From positions 558,001 to 622,000 of the forward strand of contig PYIU01000007.1 of assembly GCA_003415625.1 (NCBI GenBank): a stretch of DNA of 64,000 nucleotides, given 5' to 3'. This DNA comes from Aquanectria penicillioides. Its lineage: Eukaryota; Ascomycota; Sordariomycetes; Hypocreales; Nectriaceae. Of this stretch, positions 1 through 11,120 are shown piece by piece (positions within the stretch are counted from its first letter, which is position 1; every line of letters begins with the position of its first letter). A program made the position numbers and the translations under genes. Below the pieces are notes generated by a model. That model searched no databases and had not been told where the DNA came from. It saw only the letters and a program-made list of their open reading frames with translations.

Positions 1-411
1 AACTCCAGCAATAATAACAATAGAGCCTAGTGCTGTTGGAACTCTTCGACCTGCAGCATCACCAATCCAGCTAAGGAAGATGAAGGGGATGACGCCACCA
101 ATGGCGTTGGCAGCGCCAAAGAACCCCAATCTCGAGCCAGTGGTATGCCCGAATCGTTCTTGCCAACTATTGAGGACTGTCATGCCATTGGTCATGCCTA
201 GAGAAATTAGAACAATTCATCGCAATGTTGAAATACGTGATAGTGTGTGGTACTTCCTTCCGTCAATGCCCAAAGCCATACTAGCGAACAGCGAAGAAGT
301 GAGCAAGAAGTAGAGGAGGATTCCATTCTTTCTCTTCCAAAAGGGAGGGATTGTATTCATATCGATAGGGGACGAAATATCTTCAGCTACTCTCGCAGCG
401 GAAGGGGCCAT
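1..411 (-). CDS. MFS sugar transporter, 5' part (runs off the left edge)
   Basis: This is the N-terminal part of a major facilitator superfamily sugar:H+ symporter of the fungal hexose/lactose/cellodextrin type. Exon 1 (411 to 261) encodes a hydrophilic head, TM1 and the motif GIDG. Exon 2 (197 to the edge) continues with MTNG, a WQ..F segment, a second TM with FFGAANAIGG, and the family signature DAAGRRVP. It is divergent from the GH1 beta-glucosidase that begins about 0.6 kb away. From memory, Trichoderma reesei has a similar transporter/beta-glucosidase pair (crt1 next to cel1b), so disaccharide uptake coupled to intracellular cleavage is a reasonable inference. Oddity: to keep the frame between GID-G and MTNG, the 198-260 intron must start with GA rather than GT. 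The only nearby GT would break the frame. The acceptor (ctag) and a branch-like ttctaat are intact. Either the donor is mutated or splicing is unusual. Confidence 0.8.
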
Positions 412-952
412 TGTAATTACGGATCAGCCAGGACAATGTGATATAGAGTTCTTGAATTAACCACCAAAAGATCTGACCAAAGATTTAGAGAGCTTTTCCA
501 GTGTCTGGCCTTTCGGATAATTCTGTCAGGGACCATATGGTACAGTTATATAGAAATACATGTCACACAAGAGGAGGTTACAAGACATGAGAGAACTTGC
601 TTCGAGCCTTTACTCCGCCGACAAAGTCAGACAACAAGTGGTTGGTTCCCTGAGGGGTTCCAAGTCAGGGGTCGGCAGGGCGAAACGGAGAAATATCCTA
701 GATTCATGAGCTTCAAAATAATCCACCAAAGCCTGTCGGGAAATTGGGTCGGGGAAATCCCACAGATCGGCGTTATTGCACCACTCTGGTCATGTCCAAA
801 CAAGACCCGGCTTCTTTGTGTTGCAAATATCCCCAAAGTAAAGAGGGGTTGATCCTTCAATCTTCGGGTATAAAACTTGCCAGGGTTTTGGGAACTGGCG
901 AGGAACTGACATTGTCGGCAAAGTCAACCAGGCGTCTTTCCTCATTGCTTTT
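412..952. promoter_or_regulatory. Shared upstream region of transporter and beta-glucosidase
   Basis: About 540 bp between the two divergent starts holds no supported ORF. It presumably carries both promoters. A TATA-like tataaaac lies near 870, on the glucosidase side. No regulator site could be assigned with certainty. Confidence 0.5.
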
Positions 953-1549
953 GTGCCGAAGCTCATCTTTTACCTAACGAGACTAGCCTGGTACCTTTGT
1001 GTCCCCCGAGGTGACAATGTCGGGTACAGTCTCACTTTACAAGACTTTGAGTTGGGGTTTGCAACGGCATCCTATCAAATCGAAGGTGCCGTCGAAGAGG
1101 ATGGCCGTGGGAAGTCGATTTGGGACACCTTCTGTCACCTCAAACCCACTCGAACAAAAGGTGCAAACGGCGATGTCGCTTGTGATCATTATCATCGGTG
1201 GGAGGAAGACCTCGACCTATTGAAGACGTATGGGGCCCAAACATGCCGTTTTTCTATCTCCTGGTCACGCATCATTCCGTTGGGGGGCAGAAACGACTCA
1301 ATAAATGAAGCCGGGATCGCCTTTTACAATCGTCTTATTGATGGCTTAATTTCCCGTGGGATTACGCCTTGGGTGACGCTATATCATTGGGACCTTCCAC
1401 AAGAGCTCCATGATCGCTATGGAGGGTGGCTAGATGTGGAAGAGTCGCAGTTGGACTTTGAGAGATATGCTCGAGTCTGTTATGAGCCATTTGACGACCG
1501 TGTAAAGGACTGGATCACGCTCAATGAGCCATGGATCGTCACAATTTTC

Positions 1550-1600
1550 GTGAGTTTTTCGTCGTCAACATGCTTAATCATGTGCTGAGTGGATCTCAAG
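1550..1600 (+). other. Intron of the disrupted GH1 gene
   Basis: The 51-nt interval begins gtgagt and ends ctcaag. Removing it joins the NEPWIVTIF segment in phase 0 to SYAAGGNAPGR, as expected for GH1 enzymes. Confidence 0.75.
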
Positions 1601-1858
1601 AGCTATGCCGCTGGAGGCAACGCGCCTGGGCGAAGCAGTATCGACCCCCAATCCACCGAGGGCAACACTGCAAAAGAACCTTGGATTGTCGGGAAAGCCT
1701 TGGTCATGAGCCATGCGCGCGCAGTACTGGCATACAATGAAGACTTTCGCCCCAGTCAGAAGGGTCGCGTTGGCATCTCTCTTAACAGTGACTATTCTGA
1801 GCCGTGGGACAGCAACGATCCTCGAGACAGTGAAGCCGTAGAACGTCGAATGCAATTC

Positions 1859-1863
1859 CACAT
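1859..1863. repeat. Target-site duplication CACAT (left copy)
   Basis: CACAT directly precedes the TG of the left LTR and is repeated at 7370-7374 after the right LTR. Together with the MQFHI / GWFANP continuity, it proves a single insertion with a 5-bp duplication. Confidence 0.95.
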
Positions 1864-2122
1864 TGTAAACAATATACAGGCACGCGCAGGGACGGTCACA
1901 GCAGGCAACATGCGCAACAGGTCGGTCCAGATCAATTGGGATTCGTAAGGAACAGCTAGATAGTGGTCGCAGAATGCAGTCACCTATTTACAGTGCAGGG
2001 ATTCCCTTATAAGGATACGTAGCCTTAAGACCTAGGCCCACAAGGCCCCTAAGGTCGGCTTATGGCCGGCCGCTATATCTATAGCAATGACTACCTTCGC
2101 CTGGCCGCTATATCTATTAACA
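1864..2122 (-). repeat. Left LTR (3' LTR of the minus-strand element)
   Basis: The 259-bp LTR starts TG and ends CA. It retains far more GC than the right copy over its outer part. It contains the palindromic ggccggccgctatatct block near 2063-2080, shared with the right LTR. Confidence 0.95.
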
Positions 2123-2130
2123 CTCCTTTT
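2123..2130 (-). other. Polypurine tract of the LTR element
   Basis: On the minus strand this reads aaaaggag directly before the 3' LTR, the expected place for the plus-strand primer. It sets the orientation of the element. Confidence 0.75.
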
Positions 2131-3313
2131 AAGCCTAACTAAAGGCTTATTTTTAGGTGCTATTATAAGGCTATTTTAACCTTCTTTATATATATATTTT
2201 TTATATAATTATAAAGTTATTCTTTTTTTATTGCTAGGGCAATTATTTACTTAAGTAAGACTTTTTTATTATAGCTAAGGGTATTGCTATAAGCTTTTAT
2301 AGGCATTATTTGCATTTATTTTAGTGTTTTTAGTATAATACTTCCTTTAATTTTAGCCTTAATCTTAAGGCATTAATAAAAAAGTAATATAATAGGCCTA
2401 TTAATAGCTTTATAAATATATTAATAATATTTTTAGCAAAAAGAATATATTATAGTTTAATTATATTATTTTTAATAGCCTCTTTTATAAAGTAATATTG
2501 CACTTAAATATATTTTATATAAATATAGAATTTAAAGTTATATATTAGCTTTATAGCGCTTTAGTTATCTATAAAGATTACTATTAAGGTAATTAATAGA
2601 CTATTAAGTTCTTTTATAAAGCTCTTTATTTATATAATTTATAATACTGCCTTTATTAATATATAGTATTTAGCTTTTATTAAGGACTTTACTATAGTCT
2701 TTTAATATTTATTAAACTATATAATTAGGCCTTTATTTATAAAGAATATATATTTTTTAATTAATTATATTATTTTTAGATAGCTAATATAATTAAAATT
2801 ATAATAGCTATAAAGATTAAATAAATTATTATATAATTCTTTTTTAAAGTAGTAATAATAGATAAAGTAATTAAGGCTCCCTTTAATATATTATAGTATT
2901 CTTTTTGTAGCTTTAAGTTATTATTTATTTAGGCTATTTAAAAAGTATACTTAAAGACTATATATAAAGGTTAGGTTAGGCTAGCTTTATTATAAAAGAT
3001 AGTTAACTTTTTCTATTATTAATATATATTTTTTACTAATAATCTCTATACTAAAGATATTAATTACTTTAGCTAAATAATAGGTTTTTATTTCTATTAG
3101 TATATTTATAGCTTTATAATTAAGATATTTAAATTGCTTAAAGATACTTATTATATAGTCTTTTTATAATAGTATAAGCAATTTATTTTCTTTTATTATA
3201 ATAGCTATATTTAAAAAGAGCTTAAGAAATTTAAGTAACTTTATCTTTACTTTCTATATAAGTTTATTAATAAAGGTATTTATATCTTTATTATTATTAG
3301 TAATTATAAATAT

Positions 3314-3325
3314 ATTATTTATATA
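3314..3325 (-). other. Relic of reverse-transcriptase YVDD active site
   Basis: The minus-strand codons TAT ATA AAT AAT give Y-I-N-N, flanked by AI- and -IFII. Three G-to-A changes from a copia-type YVDD context explain it. The catalytic aspartates are lost. Confidence 0.7.
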
Positions 3326-5806
3326 TATAGCTATAATAATCTCCTTTATTTAATTTATATAAACTATAGTATTGCTTTATAGCCTTTTAAGGCTTAATTT
3401 ATTAAATATCTTTTTTAATTTCTTTTACTACTATTAAGTACTTTACTTAAGGCTATATAGAGCTATAAGTAACTATATAATATATTTAATGCCTTATTTA
3501 TAGCTTACTTTTTTAGCTAAATGTTTATATTTTAAATCCTTAAAGAATTTATTAAGTAAAGAGAAGGTTATAATATAGATATTTTCTTTTAGCTCTTTAT
3601 TTAAATATACTATAATTATATTATTCTATAATAGCTTCTTTTTAGTCTATATAATATAAATAAATAATATCCTTTAGAAGTTAGCTTTTATAGTTAAGGA
3701 AAAGGTCTTTTAATAATTAATACCTTCCTTTTATATAAAGCTATATACTATAAATTAAGCTTTATATATAACTATTATACTATTTTTATCTTTTTTATAT
3801 TAATTTATTTATTTTACTATAAATAGTCTTTTGCTTTTTAATAACTCCCTTTTTAGGATAAATTTAAATATACCTTTATTAATAAGGGTATAAATCTCCT
3901 TAAAGAATGCCTTTCTCTAAAGGTTAGCATTTAGCTAATTAAGGGCATTATAGACTATAATTAAATTAATATTAGTGCAGGCAGTTAAAATTTACTTCTT
4001 TATAGCTATTACTAATATTATAAGGTATCTCTTAAAGTTATTAAATACTCCCTTTAGCTATAATTAAATAATTTCTTTACCTTTTACTATAGGCAGTAAA
4101 ATAGGCTTATAAAATACTATATATATTATTATAATAACTTTTTTTATCTTAGGGTTTTAAATCCTATATGCCTTAATTCTTTAGAATTCTATAAGGATTC
4201 CTTTTTAATTATAAGGCAATATCTTTTTAAATCTATTATACTTTTTCTATTTAATATAAATAAATGCCTTTAATCCTAAAATCTATAGATACTTAATGCT
4301 TAATATATATTCCTTTTTTAGGATTAAATCTATAAAGTAAACCTTATAAAGGGTCTTTTAGTTTAGTAACCTTATTGCTATAATATTAGCAATATATATA
4401 ATTGTAAGGATAATCTCTTTTTATAGCTTAAAAGGGATATTTATTACTATTATTATACTTTTTGCCTTTTTTTAAATTATATAGTTTATTTATTTAATAA
4501 AGCTATTTTATTTATAGCTATATAGTAATATAATAATTATAGAAATCTCTATTTTTAAGAGGAGTTTATTAATCTTTCTATTAATAAATTTATAGCTACT
4601 ATTAAACTATATTTTTTAAGGCAAACTATAAGCTATAATAGTTCTAAATATTAAAAGATCTTCTTTTATTAAAATAGTAATATTACTTTTCTTCTTAAGT
4701 AAATTATTATAAAAGTAATAGCTTTTATTATTAATTATAAGCTTAAAATATCTCTTTCTATTATATATATATAAACTTAACTTTATAAGGTTTATATAGA
4801 GAAGGTTAAGTATATAGTTTACTCTCTTTTATAATATTTTTAATAAGAACCTTATACTTTTAATAAGCTTATAATTTTTATAGGGTATATTAAGTGGCTT
4901 ATAATTATTAAGCCTATCTTTTATAATCTTAAAGGTATAATTAAGGGCTTTTTAACTTATATAAATAAGTCTTTAGTGCTATATTCTTACTTTAAACTAT
5001 TCTATTTATATTAGTATTATTTTAAAAGTAAAGTAATAGCTTATTATACCTTTTATTGCTTTAAGCAAAAACCTTTAGTTAAGGATATTAAGGGTTATAA
5101 AGATCTTACTATTACTATTAAAGATTTTATTTTTAATTATATAATTACTAAAGAGATAGACTTTCTTACTAAAGATTATATTTAATAGGAAATCTTTAAT
5201 AAAAACTATATCTTTAAGTATTATAGTTTTTATTTTCTTTTTCTTTATAAATAGTATAATTACTGCTATTTCTATAGCTATAAGGTATATAATGCCTTTA
5301 TTTATAAGAATTAATATTATTTTATTAAGTTTATACTATTTATTTTCTTTAAACTATTTAAAGTTATTAATAGTATATATATTAGCTCTTAAGTCCTAAA
5401 GCTAATAGTTTTTTTAATTAATAAGGCCTAATTCTATAGATATTAAAATAATAATAAAATTACTATTTCCTTTAGCCTTTAGTATAATATTATTATTAAT
5501 ATTAAAGGGACTATATAATTACTATTTTAATAGGCTAGAAATTATTATTATAATTGCCTTTTTTACTAATAATTTTATAAAAGCATTATTAAAGAACTTT
5601 CTTACCTTTAAGCCTCTATAATATATAAAAATAGTATTATTATTATTATTAAAGTTATTTTTAGCTTTCTTTATATTTTTAGCATTTTGCTTATTTAATT
5701 TTATATATAAAGCAATCTTTTTAGTCTTTTTAATAGTTTTATTACTATTATTTTTTTTCTTTAATTTTTTATTTTTATTGCTTTTACTTTTCTTTTATAA
5801 AAATAG

Positions 5807-5848
5807 GCAGTTCTTTATAATATAACCTTTTTAATTATAATTAAAGTA
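5807..5848 (-). other. Relic of Gag CCHC zinc knuckle
   Basis: Fourteen codons have exact C-X2-C-X4-H-X4-C spacing, in which the first two Cys read Tyr, the His reads Tyr and the last Cys is retained. Flanking Lys/Gly positions match a nucleocapsid knuckle. All substitutions are RIP-type transitions. Confidence 0.65.
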
Positions 5849-7099
5849 TTTACTGCTTTTAGGATCTTTTCTATAATTATCCTTTTTATTTAATTAAGCA
5901 TTTATTTATATACCTTTCTTACTACTAAAGTCTTTACTTTTCTTTTAAAAAGTCTATAGACTTTTAGCTTTATTAATAAGGTTTTCCTATATTTTATAAA
6001 TAAATTAGTATTTCCCTTTTTACTTATAGTTATATTAAAGTGCATTTTATTTAAAAAAGACCTTTTTAATACTATTTATAAACTTTATCTTTTTTTAATA
6101 CTTAAGGAGCTTATTGCTAGCTTTAATAATACTATTTATAATATAATAAAAGTTATTAATATAACTTTAGACCCCTTATAGTTTCTTTAAAGTTAAGGAC
6201 TTTAATTTTTAATAAAGATTAATTAAGCTTTACTAAAACCTTATATTATTATACTTTTTTATTAATAGCTTAATAGCCTTTATATTAGTCTTTATTAAAA
6301 ATAATAATAGCTTTAATTTCTATAAAATTACTATTTTTATAATAGTAATTAAATATATTTTTTTTAAATATAAGATTTTAATCTTTTTATACTATTTAAT
6401 AATAATTATAATATAAAAGAAATATTTCTTTTAGGCAGCTTAATTCTTTAATCCCTTAAGTATATTATCTTCCTTTATCTTAAAGTTAAAATTAATAAAA
6501 TTCTTAATTTTAATTAATTATAAATTTATAATCTTTTTTTTACTTAAAGTAAGCTCTATTAATATCTCTTTATTCCTTAAAAAACTAAATATTTTATTTA
6601 AAGCTCTTAAGGGCTCCTTTAAGGTATAAAAAAGTTAGCTTCTTTAATACTTAAAGCTTTTATCTTTATTATTTTTTATTTTAAATTTTAATTTATTTTT
6701 AGGCTATATTTTATATTTAATTTTTAATTTATTTTTAGTCTTTTAATTAAAATACTTTTATAGCTTTTATATTTATTGCATTATTTTTATTATTTACTAT
6801 ATTATAATATTTAAATTTAGCTAAATCTTCTATAAATCTCTTTTAATAGGCTTTATTAATCTTTTAAAAGAAAGTAAAAAATCCTTAAAATTATCTTTTC
6901 CTTTAATAGAATCTTCTTTATTATTAATCTATTTAATTGCTTTAATAGTAAAGATTAGCTTTAGGGCTAGCTTTAAAGCTATTACTTAAGTTTTAAGACC
7001 TTAATTAATTAATATTATAAGCACTAACTTTAAGAAATAAACTTTAGGTTAGTTTAAACCTTTTAAATAGCTATAATTTCTTTTTAAATTAAAGCTTTA

Positions 7100-7110
7100 G
7101 GCTTATAATC
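7100..7110 (-). other. Possible primer-binding site of the LTR element
   Basis: The minus strand next to the 5' LTR reads gattataagcc. If two A bases are RIP products of G it would resemble a tRNA-3'-end complement. The assignment is weak because the interior is so mutated. Confidence 0.3.
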
Positions 7111-7369
7111 TATAAATAATATATAGGCATATATAAAAATGGTTATAGCAGGCAATATGCATAATAGATCGGTCTAAATTAATTAGGATTTATAAGGAAT
7201 AGCTAGATAGTAGTTGCAAAATGCAATTACCTATTTATAGTGCAGGGATTCCCTTATGAGGATATATGGCCTTAAGACCTAGGCCCACAAGGCCCCTAAG
7301 GTCGGCTTGTGGCCGGCCGCTATATCTATAGCGACGACTACCTTTGCCCGGCCGCTATATCCGTTAATA
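7111..7369 (-). repeat. Right LTR (5' LTR of the minus-strand element)
   Basis: The 259-bp copy aligns end to end with 1864-2122 without gaps. The differences I could see are all transitions, mostly C or G in the left copy against T or A here, with a few in the opposite sense near the outer end. Confidence 0.95.
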
Positions 7370-7374
7370 CACAT
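7370..7374. repeat. Target-site duplication CACAT (right copy)
   Basis: This is the second copy of the 5-bp target site, after which the GH1 reading frame resumes. Confidence 0.95.
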
Positions 7375-8011
7375 TGGTTGGTTTGCAAACCCCATTTTGT
7401 ACACTGACCCCTTATAAACAAAGTTGAGCATTTTGCTAACTTCTAGCCAGCTTAAAACAAGACTACCCGATGTGCATGCGAGAACAGCTCGGGAGTCGGC
7501 TACTGGAGTTTACTTCTTTGGATATGGATATTTTGCAAAGGGCCGAGTCCGACTTTTATGGCATGAATTACTGCACATCTCAATTTGCTCGCCATTATGA
7601 ACATCCAGCGTCCGAGAATGATTATATCGGCAATCTTGACGAATTACAGGAAAATCAGAAAAGCGAACCAGTCAGTGAAGAAAGCGGACTTTATTGGCTA
7701 CGGTCTTGCCCTGGCATGTTTCGGAAGCATTTGACACGCGTTTATCGCTTATATCGTAAGCCGATATACATTACTGAGAACGGCTGCCCATGCCCCGGGG
7801 AAGATAAGATGACCCTTGAGGAATCTGTCAACGATGGTTATCGCATTCGATATTTCGAGGATCATCTGGATGCCATTGGGAAGGCAATCAACGAGGATGG
7901 CTCCGTCATCAAGGGATATTTTGCATGGTCGTTAATGGACAATCTTGGTAAGTGTTCGCCAATGTAATAATTTAATTCTCTTCAATCAATTTCCTAGGCT
8001 TAGCAGTGTGA

Positions 8012-8158
<147 letters not shown>

Positions 8159-8161
8159 TAG

Positions 8162-9171
8162 GATTTTAGCGAGTGTTATATCCAGCCGCCGCGCCAAGTA
8201 TACAGGATATACAATTGTGAATAGGTTTGGAGCTTGAATTTGTTGTTGGAGTCTCAACTAAGACACTTTGTAGAAAGAATCGCTAGACCTCGATAACTCA
8301 GTGAAATAAAATAGCTGGAACATAAATAAGCCCATCATAAATCTGGGTATATATTTCTCCTCATCCTAGTGCACTACAACATGAGCATGTAGGTAGTTTA
8401 AAGTAGCCTGGTAAATGTCGCCTTCGTAGCTGTCCTAGACCCGATCGTGGATTCCCTGGGATTTGTAATGAGGATCTTCAGTCCCAAGCAGAAGTCTCTG
8501 GAATTTCCAATCCCATTGTCCAACCAAAGCCAGGCAAGATATCCCAAGTCACAGTTCAACCGGCGATCCATCGTTAAGATAAGATCCGCATGCAACATTC
8601 CGATGTGATCGGCAATCTCAAGAACCAGGTTCCAAACCTGCCTCTTGGCGTTGTATCATGATCGCCCTTGCTGCAGGGATCGGAACATGGGTTCAGTTGC
8701 TAAAATCCAGTGATGATAAATCAGCTTGTGCAAACCACGGTACAGAGCCATGCAAACTGCCATCCGCACGATCCACTTTGGGCGGGCATGGAGTCCTCAG
8801 ATTCCTTACCACGCACCCCAGAAAGCTGATGCCGGGAATGGCGTTCTCGTTGGCAACTATCTCCGGATATCAACCAATCATGGAGCCAAATGGTTAGTGG
8901 AGGGTTTAAGGATATACCAAACAAATCAAGCTATCACATCATCGAAAATGGGACTGGGGTAGCGACACAGTTTAATGTTCTTTGGGATGCGAAAACAGGC
9001 GCCAGCTTTAAGTCATGGTGGCATTATCATTAGATGCTGCTATGTACATCATGGTAAATTACTACACATTAAGGCGGTGGGCAGTGATGCCGCGCAATTC
9101 ATCCCGTGTCGGGGAGCCGCCGAGCTTTTGGAAGAGAAAACTATGCATCGCATCCCAGTCTAGAAAGGAAT
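8162..9171. other. Intergenic, with an unassigned coding-like tract
   Basis: About 1 kb lies between the GH1 relic and the amidase stop. Short open stretches near 8400-8600 (minus) and 8720-9030 (plus, broken by stops) look like degraded coding sequence. I could not match them to a family and no intact gene is supported. Confidence 0.4.
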
Positions 9172-11120
9172 TTAAACAACGGGGATGTTTCGGACGAGGT
9201 AGTCGCGCCACTCAGGAAGCGAGCGCTTGTAGATGGTGTTGGAGCTCTTCTGGAGATCCTCGATGGCGCTAGCCCACTTGACGAGCTTGTCCTCAGCGAA
9301 AGCAGTCTGCATAATGGCCAGACCGAAAGGCATGCCAGACTCGGAGTGAACACCAGCAGGGACGGTGATCATGGGGTAGCCGGCCTGGGCAGCGATCTGG
9401 GGAGCCTGGGCGACATCCGGGGGAACGAGGAGACCGTCGAGTTTCTTGCCCTTGTAAGTGAGGGCATCGTTGATGCCGTTACGGCAGCCGGTAACGCAGA
9501 ACTCAAGAGCCTGCCAGTAGGTCTCGTTCTGGATGCCCTTGGACTCGAGCGAGGCGAGGAAACCGTCCTGGCCAGAGGTGAAAGCGGGGTTGCCCTTACC
9601 GTCGGCGTAGGGGTAGCCACCCTCGCTGCCGTCGTTGTCGTAGTTGAATTGAACAATGTCCTCGAGAGACTTGATCTTGGTGTTGGTGACCTCGGACAGG
9701 TAAGTCTTGATGTTGTTGTAGAAGTCGACCTTGACGTAAGAGTACTCGGACTCGTTGGCGAAGCCACGGGTGGTGCCGTAGTCCCAGTTCCAGCCGTTGG
9801 GGCTGACCAGGGTCTCGTAGTCGGTGATTTCGGTGCCGTTGATGATGGTGGCACCGGCAGACTTGATGAGGTCGAGGAGGGCGAAGAGCTGGGTCAGCTG
9901 GTCCTGGTCGGCATAGACCCAGAAACTGTTCCAGGGAATGCCAAAGGTGGCACCCTTGAGAGCGTCCTTGGTGGTAAGGAACTTGGCGTAGCCACCCTTG
10001 GGGGTCTTGCCGTCCTGGGCGCTGGTGTAGTTGTCACGCTTGTCAATGCCGTAGATGGCGTCGAGGACGAGGGTGGCGTCCTTGACGGTTCGGGCGAAAG
10101 TTCCGACGGTGTCCTGGTGCTCACTCTCGGGGATGACACCAGCACGGGAGGTCAGACCAACGGTAGGCTTGATGCCGACAAGGGAGTTTCGCATGGAAGG
10201 GTTGATGACTGGAAGAGTTTGTCAACTTAAACCTGGCTCGGGCTATGGATATCATCGGTTGGATTACTCACCACTGCCATCGGTCTCGGTACCAAGGGAG
10301 AAGGCAATGCAGTTGGCGGAGACACCAACACCGGAGCCGGAGCTACTGCCACCAGGGTTGACAGTCAGGTTGTAGGCGCTGCGAACCTGACCACCACGTC
10401 CAGAGTAACCCTCAGAGTAGTAGTTGGTGCGCATGTCGGCCCACTCACTGAGACCAGCCTTGCCAAAGAGAACGGCACCTGCCTCACGGAGCTTCTTAAC
10501 GACGTGAGCATCACGGGGGACGATGTTGCCGAGAAGAGCGAGACTACCAGCGGTGGTCTCCATGTTGTCCTTGGTGGCAATGTTGTCCTTGACGGTGAAG
10601 GGAATGCCGTGGAGGGGACCACGGACCTTGCCCTTGCATCGCTCAGCATCACGCTCAGCAGCGATGGCGAGAGCATCGGGGTTGAGCTCGAGGAGGGAGC
10701 TGTTGGGCAGGGTTAGCAAATACCCTAGCAGAGCAGGCCAAATTATATCTCAATGGCACTGTTTTGCGCATCGTCAAGCTCCTCGTTGAGCTGTGGTATG
10801 CTCCCGGCTGTGTCTTCAACTCACTTCAGGTAGTTCTGGGTCTGGAAGGTCCGGACCATGTAGCAGGTAACGAGCTGAACCGAAGTGAGCTTGCCGGTGC
10901 GCATGGCCTCCTGCATCTCATCGAAGGTAGCCTCGTGGAGTTTGAAGCCATAGCAATCCGTCATGGGGAACAGGCTGTCGGAGCCGGCATTCTCCTGAAG
11001 AGGGAGCAGGTTCTGAGGCGTGTAGTCGATATGAACCTTCTTGGCCAGGGCCTGGCCCAGGAGAAGGGCGGCCACGGAGAGCTGAGCGAACATGATGAAC
11101 AAGATGCTCGATCCAGACAA
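9172..11120 (-). CDS. Secreted amidase (amidase signature family)
   Basis: This is an amidase-signature hydrolase of 586 aa in three exons (11120-10825, 10699-10272, 10208-9172), with introns of 125 and 63 nt. It would hydrolyse carbon-nitrogen amide bonds; the substrate is unknown. The Ser-Ser-Lys triad is visible: Lys in FTVKDN, Ser in the glycine/serine loop GGSSSGSGVG, and Ser in GTETDGSG just before the second junction. The N-terminus has a hydrophobic signal peptide ending near GQALA, so it is probably secreted or enters the secretory pathway. Intron 1 was placed so that YLN-SLLELNPDALAIA reads through; its branch is gctaac and its acceptor cccaacag. The gene is GC-rich, which creates long meaningless ORFs on the opposite strand. 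GatA-like annotation is possible by homology, but the signal peptide argues against an organellar tRNA amidotransferase role. Confidence 0.92.

Larger units (their letters stand above)
1864..7369 (-). mobile_element. RIP-degenerated Ty1/copia-type LTR retrotransposon
   Basis: This is a 5,506-bp element with 259-bp LTRs, TG...CA termini (CA is TA in the right copy) and a 5-bp target duplication. Orientation is minus: a polypurine run (aaaaggag on the minus strand) abuts the LTR at 2123-2130. Reading minus, a Gag CCHC zinc knuckle with C-X2-C-X4-H-X4-C spacing is visible at 5848-5807, its Cys/His codons mostly turned to TAT/TAC. The copia reverse-transcriptase YVDD box is at 3325-3314, now reading Y-I-N-N. 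Gag lying upstream of RT is common to Ty1/copia and Ty3; the YVDD box with its context points to copia. The interior is extremely AT-rich, has stops in all frames and no ORF of note. The pattern (GTA to ATA, GAT to AAT, TGT to TAT) is that of RIP. The element is dead and non-autonomous. Confidence 0.93.

Noticed and set aside
2123..7110. Possible second nested transposon in the AT-rich interior
   Set aside because: No internal terminal repeats or extra target duplication were seen; one element with 5' Gag and 3' RT explains the interior.
9106..10230. 374-codon plus-strand ORF, rich in Gly/Val/Leu
   Set aside because: It is the antisense shadow of amidase exon 3 in GC-rich sequence; the minus strand carries clear family motifs.
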